A stretch of 14,175 nucleotides of DNA from Candidatus Glassbacteria bacterium RIFCSPLOWO2_12_FULL_58_11 (GCA_001780825.1 MFIX01000206.1:1-14175); one strand, 5' to 3'; shown: positions 7,162 through 14,175, counted from the first letter of the stretch. Notes: generated by a model from the sequence alone, not told the origin. Made by a program: numbers and translations.

Positions 7162-8367
7162 ATGAAAATAGCTTATTTCGACATGTTTTCCGGGGTGAGC
7201 GGGGATATGATCCTCGGCGCCCTGGTGAGCTGCGGTGTCCCGGAGGAACTGTTGCGGGAAACTGTCGCCGCCCTCGGGCTCCCTGAGGTGGAAATCACCG
7301 CCCGGCGGAGCGAGTCCCACGGGATCGCTTCGGTCAAGGTCGAGGTACAGGCCGGATCGCCCGGGCACCATCACCACCACCACCATGAAGAGCATCATCA
7401 CCGCGGCTTGAGCGAGATCCGCAGGATGATCGGCGAGAGTTCCCTGGGCCCGGAGGTCAAGGAGCTTGCCACGGCGATATTTACGCGCTTGGGCGAGGCC
7501 GAGGCCGCGGTCCACGGTGTCGAGCTGGAGAAAGTTCATTTCCACGAGGTGGGGGCGGTCGATTCGATTGTCGATATAGTCGGGGCCGCGGCGGGTTTAG
7601 TCAGCCTGAATATCGGCCGGTATTATGCCGGCGCTTTCCGCGTGGGCACGGGGTTTATCGAGTTCTCCCACGGCCGCCTGGCCCTGCCCGCGCCGGCGAC
7701 TCTCAAGCTGATCGAGGGCTGTCCGATGGAGCGCACCGGCGTGCCCTCCGAGCTGACCACTCCCACCGGAGCGGCGATTGTCTCCACCCTGGTCAAAAAA
7801 GGCGACTACGAACCGACCAAAGCGCTGACTTTTTACGCCACCGGCTATGGCCAGGGCAGCCGGGTGCTGAACGACCGGCCGAACCAACTGCGCCTGATGC
7901 TCGGCGAGGAGGGACGCGGACCGGGCCAGTGCCCGGGGACCCTGGTCCTGGAATGCAACATCGACGACATGAACCCGCAGTATTTCGACCACCTGATGGA
8001 GCGCCTGTTTAGCGCGGGGGCCTACGAGGTGTTTTTCGTGCCGATCCAGATGAAAAAGAACCGCCCCGGAATCCAGCTACAGGTTCTGACCGATGAGGAA
8101 AAGCTCGACACTCTGGCCGGGATAATTCTGACTGAATCCACCACGATCGGCTTGCGCTATTACAAGGTCCACCGGATTACCCTGGAACGCAGCCAGGAGA
8201 CAGTGGATACGCCGTGGGGCAAAATCGGAGTCAAAGTGGTGGTTTTACCCGGCGGCGGTAAAAGGGCTAAGCCCGAATTCGAGGATTTGCGCAAGGCCGC
8301 TAAAAGCTCGGGCCTGCCCCTGGTGGAAATCGCCGGCCGGGTGGAAGCCCTCCTGAACAAAAGCTGA
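7162..8367 (+). CDS. larC: Nickel pincer cofactor biosynthesis protein LarC (nickel insertase)
   Basis: LarC uses CTP to insert nickel into pyridinium-3,5-bisthiocarboxylic acid mononucleotide, the last step in making the nickel-pincer nucleotide cofactor of lactate racemase and related enzymes. The 401-aa protein opens with the family-typical MKIAYFDMFSGVSGDM, has a nickel-binding type His-rich stretch at 69-80 (seven His, two Glu, three His), the conserved VHFHEVGAVDSIVD (His126, His128, Asp134) and ECNIDDMNPQ (264-273). It is one uninterrupted frame, unlike Lactiplantibacillus plantarum larC, which is expressed through a frameshift. The ATG at 7162 was chosen because the frame upstream, open back to 7069, runs through a palindromic repeat. 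No larB, larE or lactate racemase gene is in the window. The downstream ABC-like gene is 118 bp away. Confidence 0.94.
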   Translation: MKIAYFDMFSGVSGDMILGALVSCGVPEELLRETVAALGLPEVEITARRSESHGIASVKVEVQAGSPGHHHHHHHEEHHHRGLSEIRRMIGESSLGPEVKELATAIFTRLGEAEAAVHGVELEKVHFHEVGAVDSIVDIVGAAAGLVSLNIGRYYAGAFRVGTGFIEFSHGRLALPAPATLKLIEGCPMERTGVPSELTTPTGAAIVSTLVKKGDYEPTKALTFYATGYGQGSRVLNDRPNQLRLMLGEEGRGPGQCPGTLVLECNIDDMNPQYFDHLMERLFSAGAYEVFFVPIQMKKNRPGIQLQVLTDEEKLDTLAGIILTESTTIGLRYYKVHRITLERSQETVDTPWGKIGVKVVVLPGGGKRAKPEFEDLRKAAKSSGLPLVEIAGRVEALLNKS

Positions 8368-8485
8368 TTTAAAGTTCCTGCAATCCGCGTGGTTGCCTCC
8401 CAGTTGTCTTTTCTTCCGCCGGCTTTTCCGGATTATCTCGAATAATTTGCCAGAATGGTCTCGGAGACAGTATCTTTAGGCCCCT

Positions 8486-9343
8486 ATGGAAACAACTGCG
8501 CTCCTCCTGGAAAATATCAAGTTTTCCTATCCCTCAGAGCCGCATAGGCAGGTATTCGAGTCCCTGTCCGCGACAATCCCGCTTTCTGGAAACACCATGA
8601 TCCTGGGACCCAACGCCTCGGGAAAGACCGCCCTGGCCCGGCTGCTGGGCGGACTGGACAGTCCGACCGCCGGAAAGATCCATTGGCCGCCGGATAAGAG
8701 GGATTGCGCCGGAGATTTCGGCTGGGAACCGCTGCAGGCCGGCGTTGTGTTCGAAAACCCGGAGTACCAGTTCCAGGCATTTACGGTGGGCGAGGAACTC
8801 GAGACCGGGTTGATCTACCGTGGCGCGGACAGCGTGGCCCGGATGCAGGAAGTGGCTGAGGCAGCGGGAAAATTCGGCCTGGCGCCCTTGCTGGAAAAGA
8901 GGCTGCAGGACCTGGAGCGCCCGCAAAAACTGACTGTGCTGGTCGCCGCTTTCCTGATCCTCAGGCCGCGGCTGCTGGCGCTGGACTTTTCACTGTCTTG
9001 TCTGGAGAACCGGTTCCTGGAGGCTCTGCTGGAGGAAAGCCGCAAATCTCAAGGTCCGGCGCTGGTGGTGACCAGCCGCCGGGCCGAGGACCTGGCTTTG
9101 CTCGGTCCGGCCGCTCAGGTGTATCTTCTGCGCAAGGACTGCCTGGAGGCCCTTGAAAGCGGCGCCGGCGACCCCGGGATTGCCGCCCGACTCGAAAATG
9201 AGGGTATCGGGCTTCCCTGGTACGCCGGTATCTCCGCGCAATTGCGCGGCCGCGGTCTGATAAGCGCGGTCATCTATGGCCAGGAGGCGGAGTTTATCCG
9301 CGAGGCGGAAAGCGTAAAGATAGAAAACCGGCCCGGAGACTAG
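8486..9343 (+). CDS. Degenerate ECF/CbiO-like ABC transporter ATP-binding protein
   Basis: A 285-aa protein that aligns without gaps to the energising ATPase of ECF/cobalt-type importers. The A-loop Tyr15 (FSYP) and Walker A GPNASGKT (41-48) are intact. The other motifs are changed: the Q-loop normally FQNPEDQ reads FENPEYQ (Glu90), the LSGGQ signature reads LERPQ (143-147), the Walker B end normally LDEP reads LDFS (Asp167, Phe168 in place of the catalytic Glu), the D-loop SGLD reads SCLE, and the H-loop His is Ser197 (VVTSRR). It may bind ATP but is unlikely to hydrolyse it alone. It may be the non-catalytic half of a heterodimer, a regulatory nucleotide sensor, or an early pseudogene. The intact frame argues against decay. 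No permease, substrate-binding subunit or second ATPase is visible. Adjacency to larC allows, but does not show, a link to nickel. Confidence 0.8.
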   Translation: METTALLLENIKFSYPSEPHRQVFESLSATIPLSGNTMILGPNASGKTALARLLGGLDSPTAGKIHWPPDKRDCAGDFGWEPLQAGVVFENPEYQFQAFTVGEELETGLIYRGADSVARMQEVAEAAGKFGLAPLLEKRLQDLERPQKLTVLVAAFLILRPRLLALDFSLSCLENRFLEALLEESRKSQGPALVVTSRRAEDLALLGPAAQVYLLRKDCLEALESGAGDPGIAARLENEGIGLPWYAGISAQLRGRGLISAVIYGQEAEFIREAESVKIENRPGD

Positions 9344-9374
9344 CCTTTGTTGGCTGAAATCGCTTTCCGGTTTT
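9324..9374 (+). terminator. Possible nested hairpin terminator after the ABC-like gene
   Basis: An outer inverted repeat AAAACCGG (9324-9331) / CCGGTTTT (9367-9374) encloses an inner AGCC (9342-9345) / GGCT (9352-9355) hairpin across the stop codon. The descending arm ends in four T. It is only moderately convincing because the outer loop is long. Confidence 0.3.
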
Positions 9375-9546
9375 ACCCGCTCGACCACGATTTCCTGACG
9401 GCGCCCTGTTGTTACCACTCAATATTATTCCAGTCTTTTACCCCCCTTACGACTAGCCGCGGATTATCTTCCTGGCCCACGAAGGGAACAAAGAACTCCG
9501 GGACAAGTATAAAAATTAACTTTTCTTTATCCTTTTAGCCTGAGGG

Positions 9547-9569
9547 GTACAGGTACTGGGAGCCTGTAC
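9547..9569. repeat. Short inverted repeat in intergenic region
   Basis: GTACAGG (9547-9553) and CCTGTAC (9563-9569) are exact reverse complements with a 9-nt loop. No T-run follows. It could be an operator-like site or a transcript hairpin upstream of the barrel-fusion gene; the function is unknown. Confidence 0.45.
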
Positions 9570-9670
9570 GGTCAGGGCAGGTGCACTGAGGCGAGGGCAT
9601 TATACGGTATTGCGGTACAGTCAGCGGATTGATTACATTCTAAAGTGGGAATCATTCTAAGAGTGTCGAA

Positions 9671-9683
9671 AAGGGAAAGGGGG
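9671..9683 (+). promoter_or_regulatory. Strong purine-rich ribosome binding site selecting the start at 9690
   Basis: AAGGGAAAGGGGG ends six bases before the GTG at 9690 and twelve before a TTG at 9696. The GTG codons at 9645 and 9663 in the same frame have no comparable site, and using them would put 9-15 extra charged residues before the signal peptide. Confidence 0.65.
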
Positions 9684-9689
9684 CAACAG

Positions 9690-12569
9690 GTGGTTTTGAC
9701 CGACTTTCGCCGTTCCCTGGCCTGCCGGCCATTGCAGACCGGAGCGGCCCTGTTCGCCGCCCTATGGCTGTTCGCTTATCAATCGCTGCCGGCCCAGGAG
9801 GTTGGATTCGGCCAGAACAAAGTTCACTACAGTGATTTCAATTGGCGGATCCTGGCCGGCGAGCATATCGATCTCTATTACTATCCCGAGGAGGAGGAGA
9901 TTGCTTTCCTGGCGCTCAAAGAGGCTGAGGACGCCTATCAGAAACTCTCCTTCCGCTTCAACCATCACGTTTTCCGCCGGGTCCCCCTGATTATTTTCAG
10001 CGCGCATCAGTATTTCCAGCAGACCAACACCACCGAAGGCTTCATACCCGAGGGAGTAGGCGGGTTTACCGAGTTTCTCAAAGGCCGCGTAGTGCTGCCT
10101 TTCAACGGCTCCTTCGAGGACTTCCGCCACGTGCTCTGGCACGAAATGGTGCATGTCTTCCAGATCAGCAAAGCCGCACAGTCTTACCGTGTGCGGCCGC
10201 GCGGGCAGAAGGCGCGGTTTCCCCTCTGGTGGACCGAGGGCCTTGCCGAGTACCTGAGCACCGAGTGGAATACCCAGGCCGACATGTACGTGCGCGACCT
10301 GGTTCTCAATGACCGTGTGCCGCCGATCGAGAGCCTCGATATCTATAGCGGCGGAGGAATCATCTATAAGCTGGGTGAATCGATACACCGGCAGCTCGGC
10401 GAGCGTTACGGAGATGAAGCACTGGTGCGGATCTACGAGAATATCTGGCAGTTCAGTAATTTCGAAGACCTGTTCGAATATGTTTACGGCATAAAGTTTA
10501 AAGAGTTCGGCAAAGTCTGGCAGCACGAATTAAAAAAGAAATACTATCCGGATTACGTCAGCAAAGATGAATTGGAAATCAGCAACGCGATCCAGGTGGC
10601 CACCAAAAGCTGGGCCAATATGCATCCCGCGGTTTATACCTCGCCGCGCAGCGGAAAACAGCGCGTGGCTTTCATGACCGCGCGGACCGGCTACCTGGAT
10701 ATCTACAGCGTCCTGCTGGCCAAAGGCGAAAAGGACCGCAAGAAACATGTCCGCGGCGGCCGGAGCGCGGAATTCGAGTCATTCCATCCTTTCCAGACCC
10801 GGATGGATGTCAGCTCCAAAGGCACGCTGCTTTTTGCCAGTAAATTTCACGAAAAGGACGCCCTGTTCCTTTGGAACCTGGACCGCAATAAAAAGGTCGG
10901 CCGCTACAGTTTCAAGGGACTGGTCGGGATCAGCTCGCCGAGCTGGGGCCCGGACGAGAAGACACTAGTTTTCAGCGGCCTGAGTGTCGCCGGGTTTTCC
11001 GACATATACCTTTTCGACCGCCAAAGCGAGGAGTTGACCCGCCTGACCAGCGACCGCTATGGGGATGATTATCCGGATTATTCCCCGGACGGGCGCTATG
11101 TGGTTTTCAGCTCAGACCGGACGGTTTACGGGGAAAAAGGTTACCAGAACCTCTTCCTCTATGACATGGAATCCCAACAGATCAAGTATCTCACCCTGGG
11201 CCGTTGGAACGACAGCCAGCCGCGTTTCAACCAGGACGGCACTAAAGTCGCCTTTGTCTCGGATCGCAACGGGCTGCCCAATATTTACCTGATCGACTTA
11301 GAGGGTTCCGGAACCCAGCTGACTAATTTTTACAACGGCATGTACGGTTTCGACTGGTCCAGGGCCGACTCAGGCTTCTGTTTCACCGCACTGAATGCCT
11401 CGACCCTGGGGATTTATTACCTGACCATGCCGGATTCGGCAGTGGATTCGATCAGTCTGAATCGCGAGACACTGGTCACGCAATGGGAATGGGAGGACTA
11501 CAAGGAACATGTGGAAAAAAGAGAAGCCAGGACGGAACCCTATAAAAGGGATTTCACCCTGGACTTCGCCTATGCCCAGGTGGGGTACGCACCATCGCCA
11601 TATTATGGAGGCGCATTTGGCCAGGCGCTGCTGATGTTTTCGGACATTATGAGCGACGAGCTGATCTTTGTCGCCGCCGGTAACTCGGCCACCTCGACCG
11701 CGGATTTCTGGAACAGTTTTAACGGCGCTGTAACCTATTACAACCGTAAGCAAAGGGTCAACTACGGGTATGGCGCATTCCGCTTTGCCGGCCGCTTCGT
11801 GGACTTTATCCGGGATGAGCTGTTTTACGAGCGCGACCATGGCGTTTATGGGATGATCAGCTATCCATTATCCACTTATTACCGGATAGAAACCGGGATG
11901 GCATTCTTGAAAAGCTACCGGGAGGATTTCTTCCTGGACCTGGTGCGGAACTCTTACCTGGTCAACAATTCCATCTCCCTGATCAAAGACACCTCGATTT
12001 ATCTTCCCACCGGCCCGATCGACGGGGAGCGCTGGAACCTGGGACTGGCGCTGACAACCGACCTCAGCAAGGGCCGCACGGACAACATTTCAATGTTGCT
12101 GGATATGCGAAAGTATTTTAGATTGACCACCTATAGCGCTTATGCGGTCCGGCTGCAGGGAAGGTACAGTGGCGGGAAAATACCGTTCCGCTATATCATG
12201 GGCGGAAGTTGGACTCTGCGCGGCTATCCGCGCTGGTCGATTATCGGTTCCCGGAGCGTGCTGTTTAACCAGGAATTGCGTTTCCCGCTTTACCATCGTC
12301 TTGATCTCTGGATGGGTTTCGGCAGGATTCCGCTTCCCGGGCTCGAGGGGGCGCTGTTTTTGGACATGGGCAACGCCTGGGAGAAACAAACCAGCTATCC
12401 GGGCCTGCTCGGCAGCACGGGAATAAGCTTTCGCATGAGCCTGGGCGGACCGCTGGTCTTGCGGCTCGACCGGTCCAGGCGGATCAACTGGCTGCATAAT
12501 GTCAACGGGCTCAAGCCCAGCCTGGGCAACAAATATTATACGAGCTTCTTTTTCGGCTACGACTACTGA
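9690..12569 (+). CDS. Secreted gluzincin peptidase / PD40 propeller / Omp85-like barrel fusion
   Basis: A 959-aa protein from the GTG at 9690. Residues 1-35 form a signal peptide (RR near the N-terminus, hydrophobic 18-30, cleavage near LPAQ). The peptidase MA-like domain has HEMVH at 151-155 (two zinc ligands and the catalytic Glu152) and a downstream TEGLAEY with Glu183 as probable third ligand. About 300-590 is a TolB-type beta-propeller with PD40-like repeats at about 417-430, 461-475 (YPDYSPDGRYVVFSS) and 510-525. About 620-959 resembles an Omp85/BamA surface-antigen barrel, with LRGY at 843-846 in place of the family's VRGF/LRGY signature and an aromatic C-terminus (FFFGYDY) typical of outer-membrane insertion. 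The peptidase and propeller should lie in the periplasm, tethered to the barrel. The biological substrate is unknown. Related multi-domain proteins exist in FCB-type bacteria as I recall; no symbol is established. The frame is open upstream to 9645, so the start is moderately sure. Confidence 0.88.
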   Translation: MVLTDFRRSLACRPLQTGAALFAALWLFAYQSLPAQEVGFGQNKVHYSDFNWRILAGEHIDLYYYPEEEEIAFLALKEAEDAYQKLSFRFNHHVFRRVPLIIFSAHQYFQQTNTTEGFIPEGVGGFTEFLKGRVVLPFNGSFEDFRHVLWHEMVHVFQISKAAQSYRVRPRGQKARFPLWWTEGLAEYLSTEWNTQADMYVRDLVLNDRVPPIESLDIYSGGGIIYKLGESIHRQLGERYGDEALVRIYENIWQFSNFEDLFEYVYGIKFKEFGKVWQHELKKKYYPDYVSKDELEISNAIQVATKSWANMHPAVYTSPRSGKQRVAFMTARTGYLDIYSVLLAKGEKDRKKHVRGGRSAEFESFHPFQTRMDVSSKGTLLFASKFHEKDALFLWNLDRNKKVGRYSFKGLVGISSPSWGPDEKTLVFSGLSVAGFSDIYLFDRQSEELTRLTSDRYGDDYPDYSPDGRYVVFSSDRTVYGEKGYQNLFLYDMESQQIKYLTLGRWNDSQPRFNQDGTKVAFVSDRNGLPNIYLIDLEGSGTQLTNFYNGMYGFDWSRADSGFCFTALNASTLGIYYLTMPDSAVDSISLNRETLVTQWEWEDYKEHVEKREARTEPYKRDFTLDFAYAQVGYAPSPYYGGAFGQALLMFSDIMSDELIFVAAGNSATSTADFWNSFNGAVTYYNRKQRVNYGYGAFRFAGRFVDFIRDELFYERDHGVYGMISYPLSTYYRIETGMAFLKSYREDFFLDLVRNSYLVNNSISLIKDTSIYLPTGPIDGERWNLGLALTTDLSKGRTDNISMLLDMRKYFRLTTYSAYAVRLQGRYSGGKIPFRYIMGGSWTLRGYPRWSIIGSRSVLFNQELRFPLYHRLDLWMGFGRIPLPGLEGALFLDMGNAWEKQTSYPGLLGSTGISFRMSLGGPLVLRLDRSRRINWLHNVNGLKPSLGNKYYTSFFFGYDY

Positions 12570-12573
12570 GCTG

Positions 12574-12594
12574 GAATATTTGAAAAAAATATTC
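12574..12594 (+). repeat. AT-rich inverted repeat just after the barrel-fusion stop
   Basis: GAATATTT (12574-12581) and AAATATTC (12587-12594) pair around a 5-nt A-rich loop, four bases after the stop codon. The stem has few G-C pairs and no T-run follows, so it is a weak terminator candidate. Confidence 0.35.
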
Positions 12595-12610
12595 GATTGT
12601 GTTTAATAGT

Positions 12611-12633
12611 GGGTCGCACGCTCCACTGCGCCC
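12611..12633. repeat. GC-rich hairpin, first of two
   Basis: GGG-T-CGCA (12611-12618) pairs with TGCGCCC (12627-12633), leaving one bulged T and an 8-nt loop. It lies in the 152-bp gap between the barrel-fusion gene and the zinc-ribbon gene and may belong to the same repeat class as the next hairpin. Confidence 0.35.
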
Positions 12634-12662
12634 GACTGCCTTTCTGGAAATTCTCGATCTTC

Positions 12663-12682
12663 GGGCGGACACGAGTCCGCCC
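12663..12682. repeat. GC-rich hairpin, similar in form to the palindrome upstream of larC
   Basis: GGGCGGAC (12663-12670) and GTCCGCCC (12675-12682) are exact reverse complements around the loop ACGA. It is followed by CTT. The GGGCG...CGCCC shape and intergenic position match the palindrome at 7085-7106, suggesting dispersed palindromes of one class. It may double as a terminator for the barrel-fusion gene. Confidence 0.6.
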
Positions 12683-12721
12683 CTTCGGCGTGTGTGGCAT
12701 TTTGTGAATAAGCCGGGCTAA

Positions 12722-13648
12722 ATGAGGATCCGCTGTCCCCAGTGCAAACGCTTCTTCGACTTTGACCCGGCCGCCGGCCCGGCCCGTTGCCCTCACGAGG
12801 GCTGCGGCTGGTCATTCGCGGAACAAGCGGCTCCGGACTCTTTGCCTGTCAGGCAAGCTGAAAAGCCCGCGCTGGAATTTTCCCCCGCCTCGACCATACT
12901 TCCCGCGCGCAACCGGACCGGCAAGCCGCCTTCGCTTGCCGGCGAAAGACTCCCCGCCGAAAGAGCCAAAGACGACAGTGGGACCTTTACCGCGACAATC
13001 CGCTGTCCCGGATGCCGGACCCGCATTCCGGACAACTTGAATTTCTGCCCGGCCTGCGGAACTGATCTGGCCGACGCGTTCAGCAAATCCCAGGGCATCC
13101 GCGCTGTTTTCGATGTTTCCGGCGACATTACCTTTACCCCTAAAATGGTGGTTTTTCTCATCGTTGTTGCCCTGGCCTCCTTCCTGACCTTTACCTGGAT
13201 CATCTCCAATCGCGGCAAAGAGGAATATACTCCGCTGGTTATCAGCGACCCGGAGATCAAGGAAGGCGGGGTGAACCGTCCGCTCCAGGGCGTGACATTC
13301 GCGGAACTGCGGCAAGAATTCCAGGATCCCAAAAATACCGACTTGCGCAAGGATGTCCTGCTGCATAAATTCGTCGGCCAGCGCGTCATCTGGCCTGGCA
13401 TAGTCAAAAGCGTCACCGCCGATAACAATGCCTACCGCCTGGACCTGATCATGGAAGGGCTGAATTCCCGGAGTTTTGTCACCCTCCAGGCGCTGAAACT
13501 GCCGAATAACGAGAAGATGGTCGCCAACCTTGTCCGGGGCCAGAATATTCTTTTTTCCGGGAAAATCACCGGGTTCGATACCGGAGGCCCGGCCGAAACT
13601 TTCGATTATTTCCGGATTCAGCTGGGCGAGGGGATTATCCTGAAATGA
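12722..13648 (+). CDS. Zinc-ribbon / single-membrane-segment protein with OB-like C-terminal domain
   Basis: Function not recognised. The 308-aa protein starts with a zinc ribbon (Cys5-x2-Cys8, then Cys23 and Cys28), followed by a Pro/Ala-rich linker (about 35-85) and a second ribbon (Cys95-x2-Cys98 and Cys109-x2-Cys112, ending GTDL, typical of double zinc ribbons). A hydrophobic helix spans about 142-162. The C-terminal 120 residues contain two beta-rich repeats of the form VGQRVIWPGIV and VRGQNILFSGKITGFD, resembling the tRNA_anti-like/OB-fold domain of envelope proteins. This would place the ribbons on one side of the membrane and the OB-like domain on the other; the orientation is not certain. 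The ATG at 12722 directly precedes the first ribbon; no strong ribosome site is visible. rfaE2 starts 88 bp downstream. Confidence 0.82.
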   Translation: MRIRCPQCKRFFDFDPAAGPARCPHEGCGWSFAEQAAPDSLPVRQAEKPALEFSPASTILPARNRTGKPPSLAGERLPAERAKDDSGTFTATIRCPGCRTRIPDNLNFCPACGTDLADAFSKSQGIRAVFDVSGDITFTPKMVVFLIVVALASFLTFTWIISNRGKEEYTPLVISDPEIKEGGVNRPLQGVTFAELRQEFQDPKNTDLRKDVLLHKFVGQRVIWPGIVKSVTADNNAYRLDLIMEGLNSRSFVTLQALKLPNNEKMVANLVRGQNILFSGKITGFDTGGPAETFDYFRIQLGEGIILK

Positions 13649-13736
13649 TCCGCGAATTACGGCCGTGGCTTCCGGCATTGTTACCGCCGCGGTGACAGTG
13701 ATTCCGGGGAAAGCGGACTTCAGCGAGGGCCCGTGC

Positions 13737-14175
13737 ATGACCGCAAAGGAGCGTTTGAATAAAATCGTGCCTCACCAGGACAAAATCCTCCCGCTGCCCG
13801 AGCTGCTGAGGCAACTCGAGAAACCGCGGGCGGCCGGGCGGAAGATCGTGTTTACCAACGGCTGTTTCGATATCATCCACCCCGGGCACGTGGCCTACCT
13901 GGAAGAGGCGGCCGGTCTGGGGGATCTGCTGGTGCTGGGCCTCAACACCGACGCCTCGGTCCAGCGTCTCAAGGGACCGGAGCGGCCGATCAATCCGCAA
14001 GCTGACCGCGCGGTGCTGATCGCCGGCCTGGCGAGCATCGATTATGTGACTCTGTTCGATGAGGACACGCCGCTCGAATTGATCAAAGCGATCCGGCCCC
14101 ATGTGCTGGTCAAAGGGGGCGACTGGACTGTGGAGAACATTGTCGGCTCGGATTTTGTCCAGGCCAATGGGGGAA
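13737..14175 (+). CDS. rfaE2: D-glycero-beta-D-manno-heptose 1-phosphate adenylyltransferase, 3' partial
   Basis: Transfers AMP from ATP to heptose 1-phosphate, giving ADP-heptose for lipopolysaccharide inner core, in the cytoplasm. The visible 146 codons show the cytidylyltransferase-like fold: FTNGCFD (37-43), HPGH at 48-51 in the place of the nucleotide-binding HxGH, LKGPERPIN with the following ADR, FDEDTPLELI, and VKGGDW (125-130). About 15-25 residues remain beyond the window edge. It is the stand-alone adenylyltransferase rather than the fused HldE, since the upstream frame closes at 13641 and carries no kinase domain. The ATG at 13737 has GAGGG at 13725-13729. A TTG at 13755, with AAAGGAG at 13745-13751 but very short spacing, is an alternative. 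The kinase half (rfaE1) is not in the window. Confidence 0.9.
   Translation, partial: MTAKERLNKIVPHQDKILPLPELLRQLEKPRAAGRKIVFTNGCFDIIHPGHVAYLEEAAGLGDLLVLGLNTDASVQRLKGPERPINPQADRAVLIAGLASIDYVTLFDEDTPLELIKAIRPHVLVKGGDWTVENIVGSDFVQANGG

Larger units (their letters stand above)
9344..9689. other. 346-bp intergenic region before the barrel-fusion gene
   Basis: I see no credible gene here. A TTG-started frame of 63 codons (9347-9538) has no recognisable family or ribosome site. Visible structure includes a 7-bp inverted repeat with a 9-nt loop at 9547-9569 and a pyrimidine-rich stretch at about 9520-9540. An AT-rich patch around 9600-9610 (ATTATACGG) could be part of a promoter, but no matching -35 box was found. 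A purine-rich ribosome site closes the region. Confidence 0.5.

Noticed and set aside
7054..7545. A 163-codon minus-strand frame opposite the start of larC
   Set aside because: It includes the translated palindrome and the complement of the His-rich tract; LarC motifs on the + strand explain the region.
9347..9538. A 63-codon TTG-started frame after the ABC-like gene, considered as a remnant of an ECF permease
   Set aside because: Only a few residues (RFYPLDH) are reminiscent of a CbiQ N-terminus; there are no membrane segments and no ribosome site, so the resemblance is not defensible.
9645..9689. GTG codons at 9645 and 9663 as starts of the barrel-fusion protein
   Set aside because: They lack a ribosome site and add charged residues ahead of the signal peptide; the site at 9671-9683 favours 9690.
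13644..13736. In-frame extension of rfaE2 upstream of 13737
   Set aside because: The frame is open back to 13644, but these codons match no part of RfaE2 or of a kinase domain, and GAGGG at 13725-13729 supports the ATG at 13737.
12812..13738. A 308-codon minus-strand frame opposite the zinc-ribbon gene
   Set aside because: The + strand protein has two well-formed zinc ribbons and a membrane helix; the antisense frame shows no motif.
1..14175. CRISPR arrays, tRNA/rRNA genes, phage or defence systems
   Set aside because: No regularly spaced direct repeats, tRNA-like cloverleaf, rRNA-like stretch, nuclease, transposase or integrase was recognised.

Overview
The window is about 14.2 kb of densely coding, moderately GC-rich DNA with every credible gene on the + strand. 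It looks like chromosomal DNA of a Gram-negative (diderm) bacterium. The support is an Omp85/BamA-type outer-membrane barrel, a heptose-phosphate adenylyltransferase for lipopolysaccharide core sugars, and a ResB/CcsA (System II) cytochrome c assembly pair. The dockerin-tailed peptidase, the zincin/propeller/barrel fusion and the dispersed GC-rich palindromes suggest an uncultivated lineage of the FCB kind (a Glassbacteria-like candidate phylum would fit). That placement is inference, as there is no rRNA or other strong marker here.

Layout: (1) a 5'-truncated secreted M14 zinc carboxypeptidase with a C-terminal dockerin pair (2-1714); (2) guaA, GMP synthase (1815-3362); (3) resB (3490-5076) and an unusually long ccsA/resC (5398-7020), separated by 321 bp holding an 87-nt MITE-like hairpin element; (4) larC, nickel-pincer cofactor nickel insertase (7162-8367), preceded by a 22-nt perfect palindrome; (5) an ECF/CbiO-like ABC ATPase that has lost most catalytic motifs but keeps Walker A (8486-9343); (6) a large secreted fusion of gluzincin peptidase, PD40 propeller and Omp85-like barrel (9690-12569); (7) two small GC-rich hairpins, then a zinc-ribbon/transmembrane/OB-like protein (12722-13648); (8) the start of rfaE2/hldE-C (13737 to the edge).

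How the genes relate: ResB and CcsA together form the haem-handling cytochrome c synthase. LarC serves nickel cofactor assembly, and its ABC-like neighbour could in principle belong to metal uptake, but no permease or partner ATPase is visible. The secreted peptidase, the barrel fusion and RfaE2 all concern the cell envelope. Otherwise the region looks like a string of separate housekeeping and envelope genes rather than one operon: most gaps are about 90-350 bp and several hold inverted repeats. No tRNA, rRNA, CRISPR array, transposase or phage gene was seen.

The points most worth a second look are the motif-stripped ABC ATPase, the 265-residue insertion and altered WWD motif in CcsA, the triple-domain barrel protein, and the MITE-like element directly upstream of ccsA. 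I see no defence or other multi-gene accessory system that I could defend as a new system.
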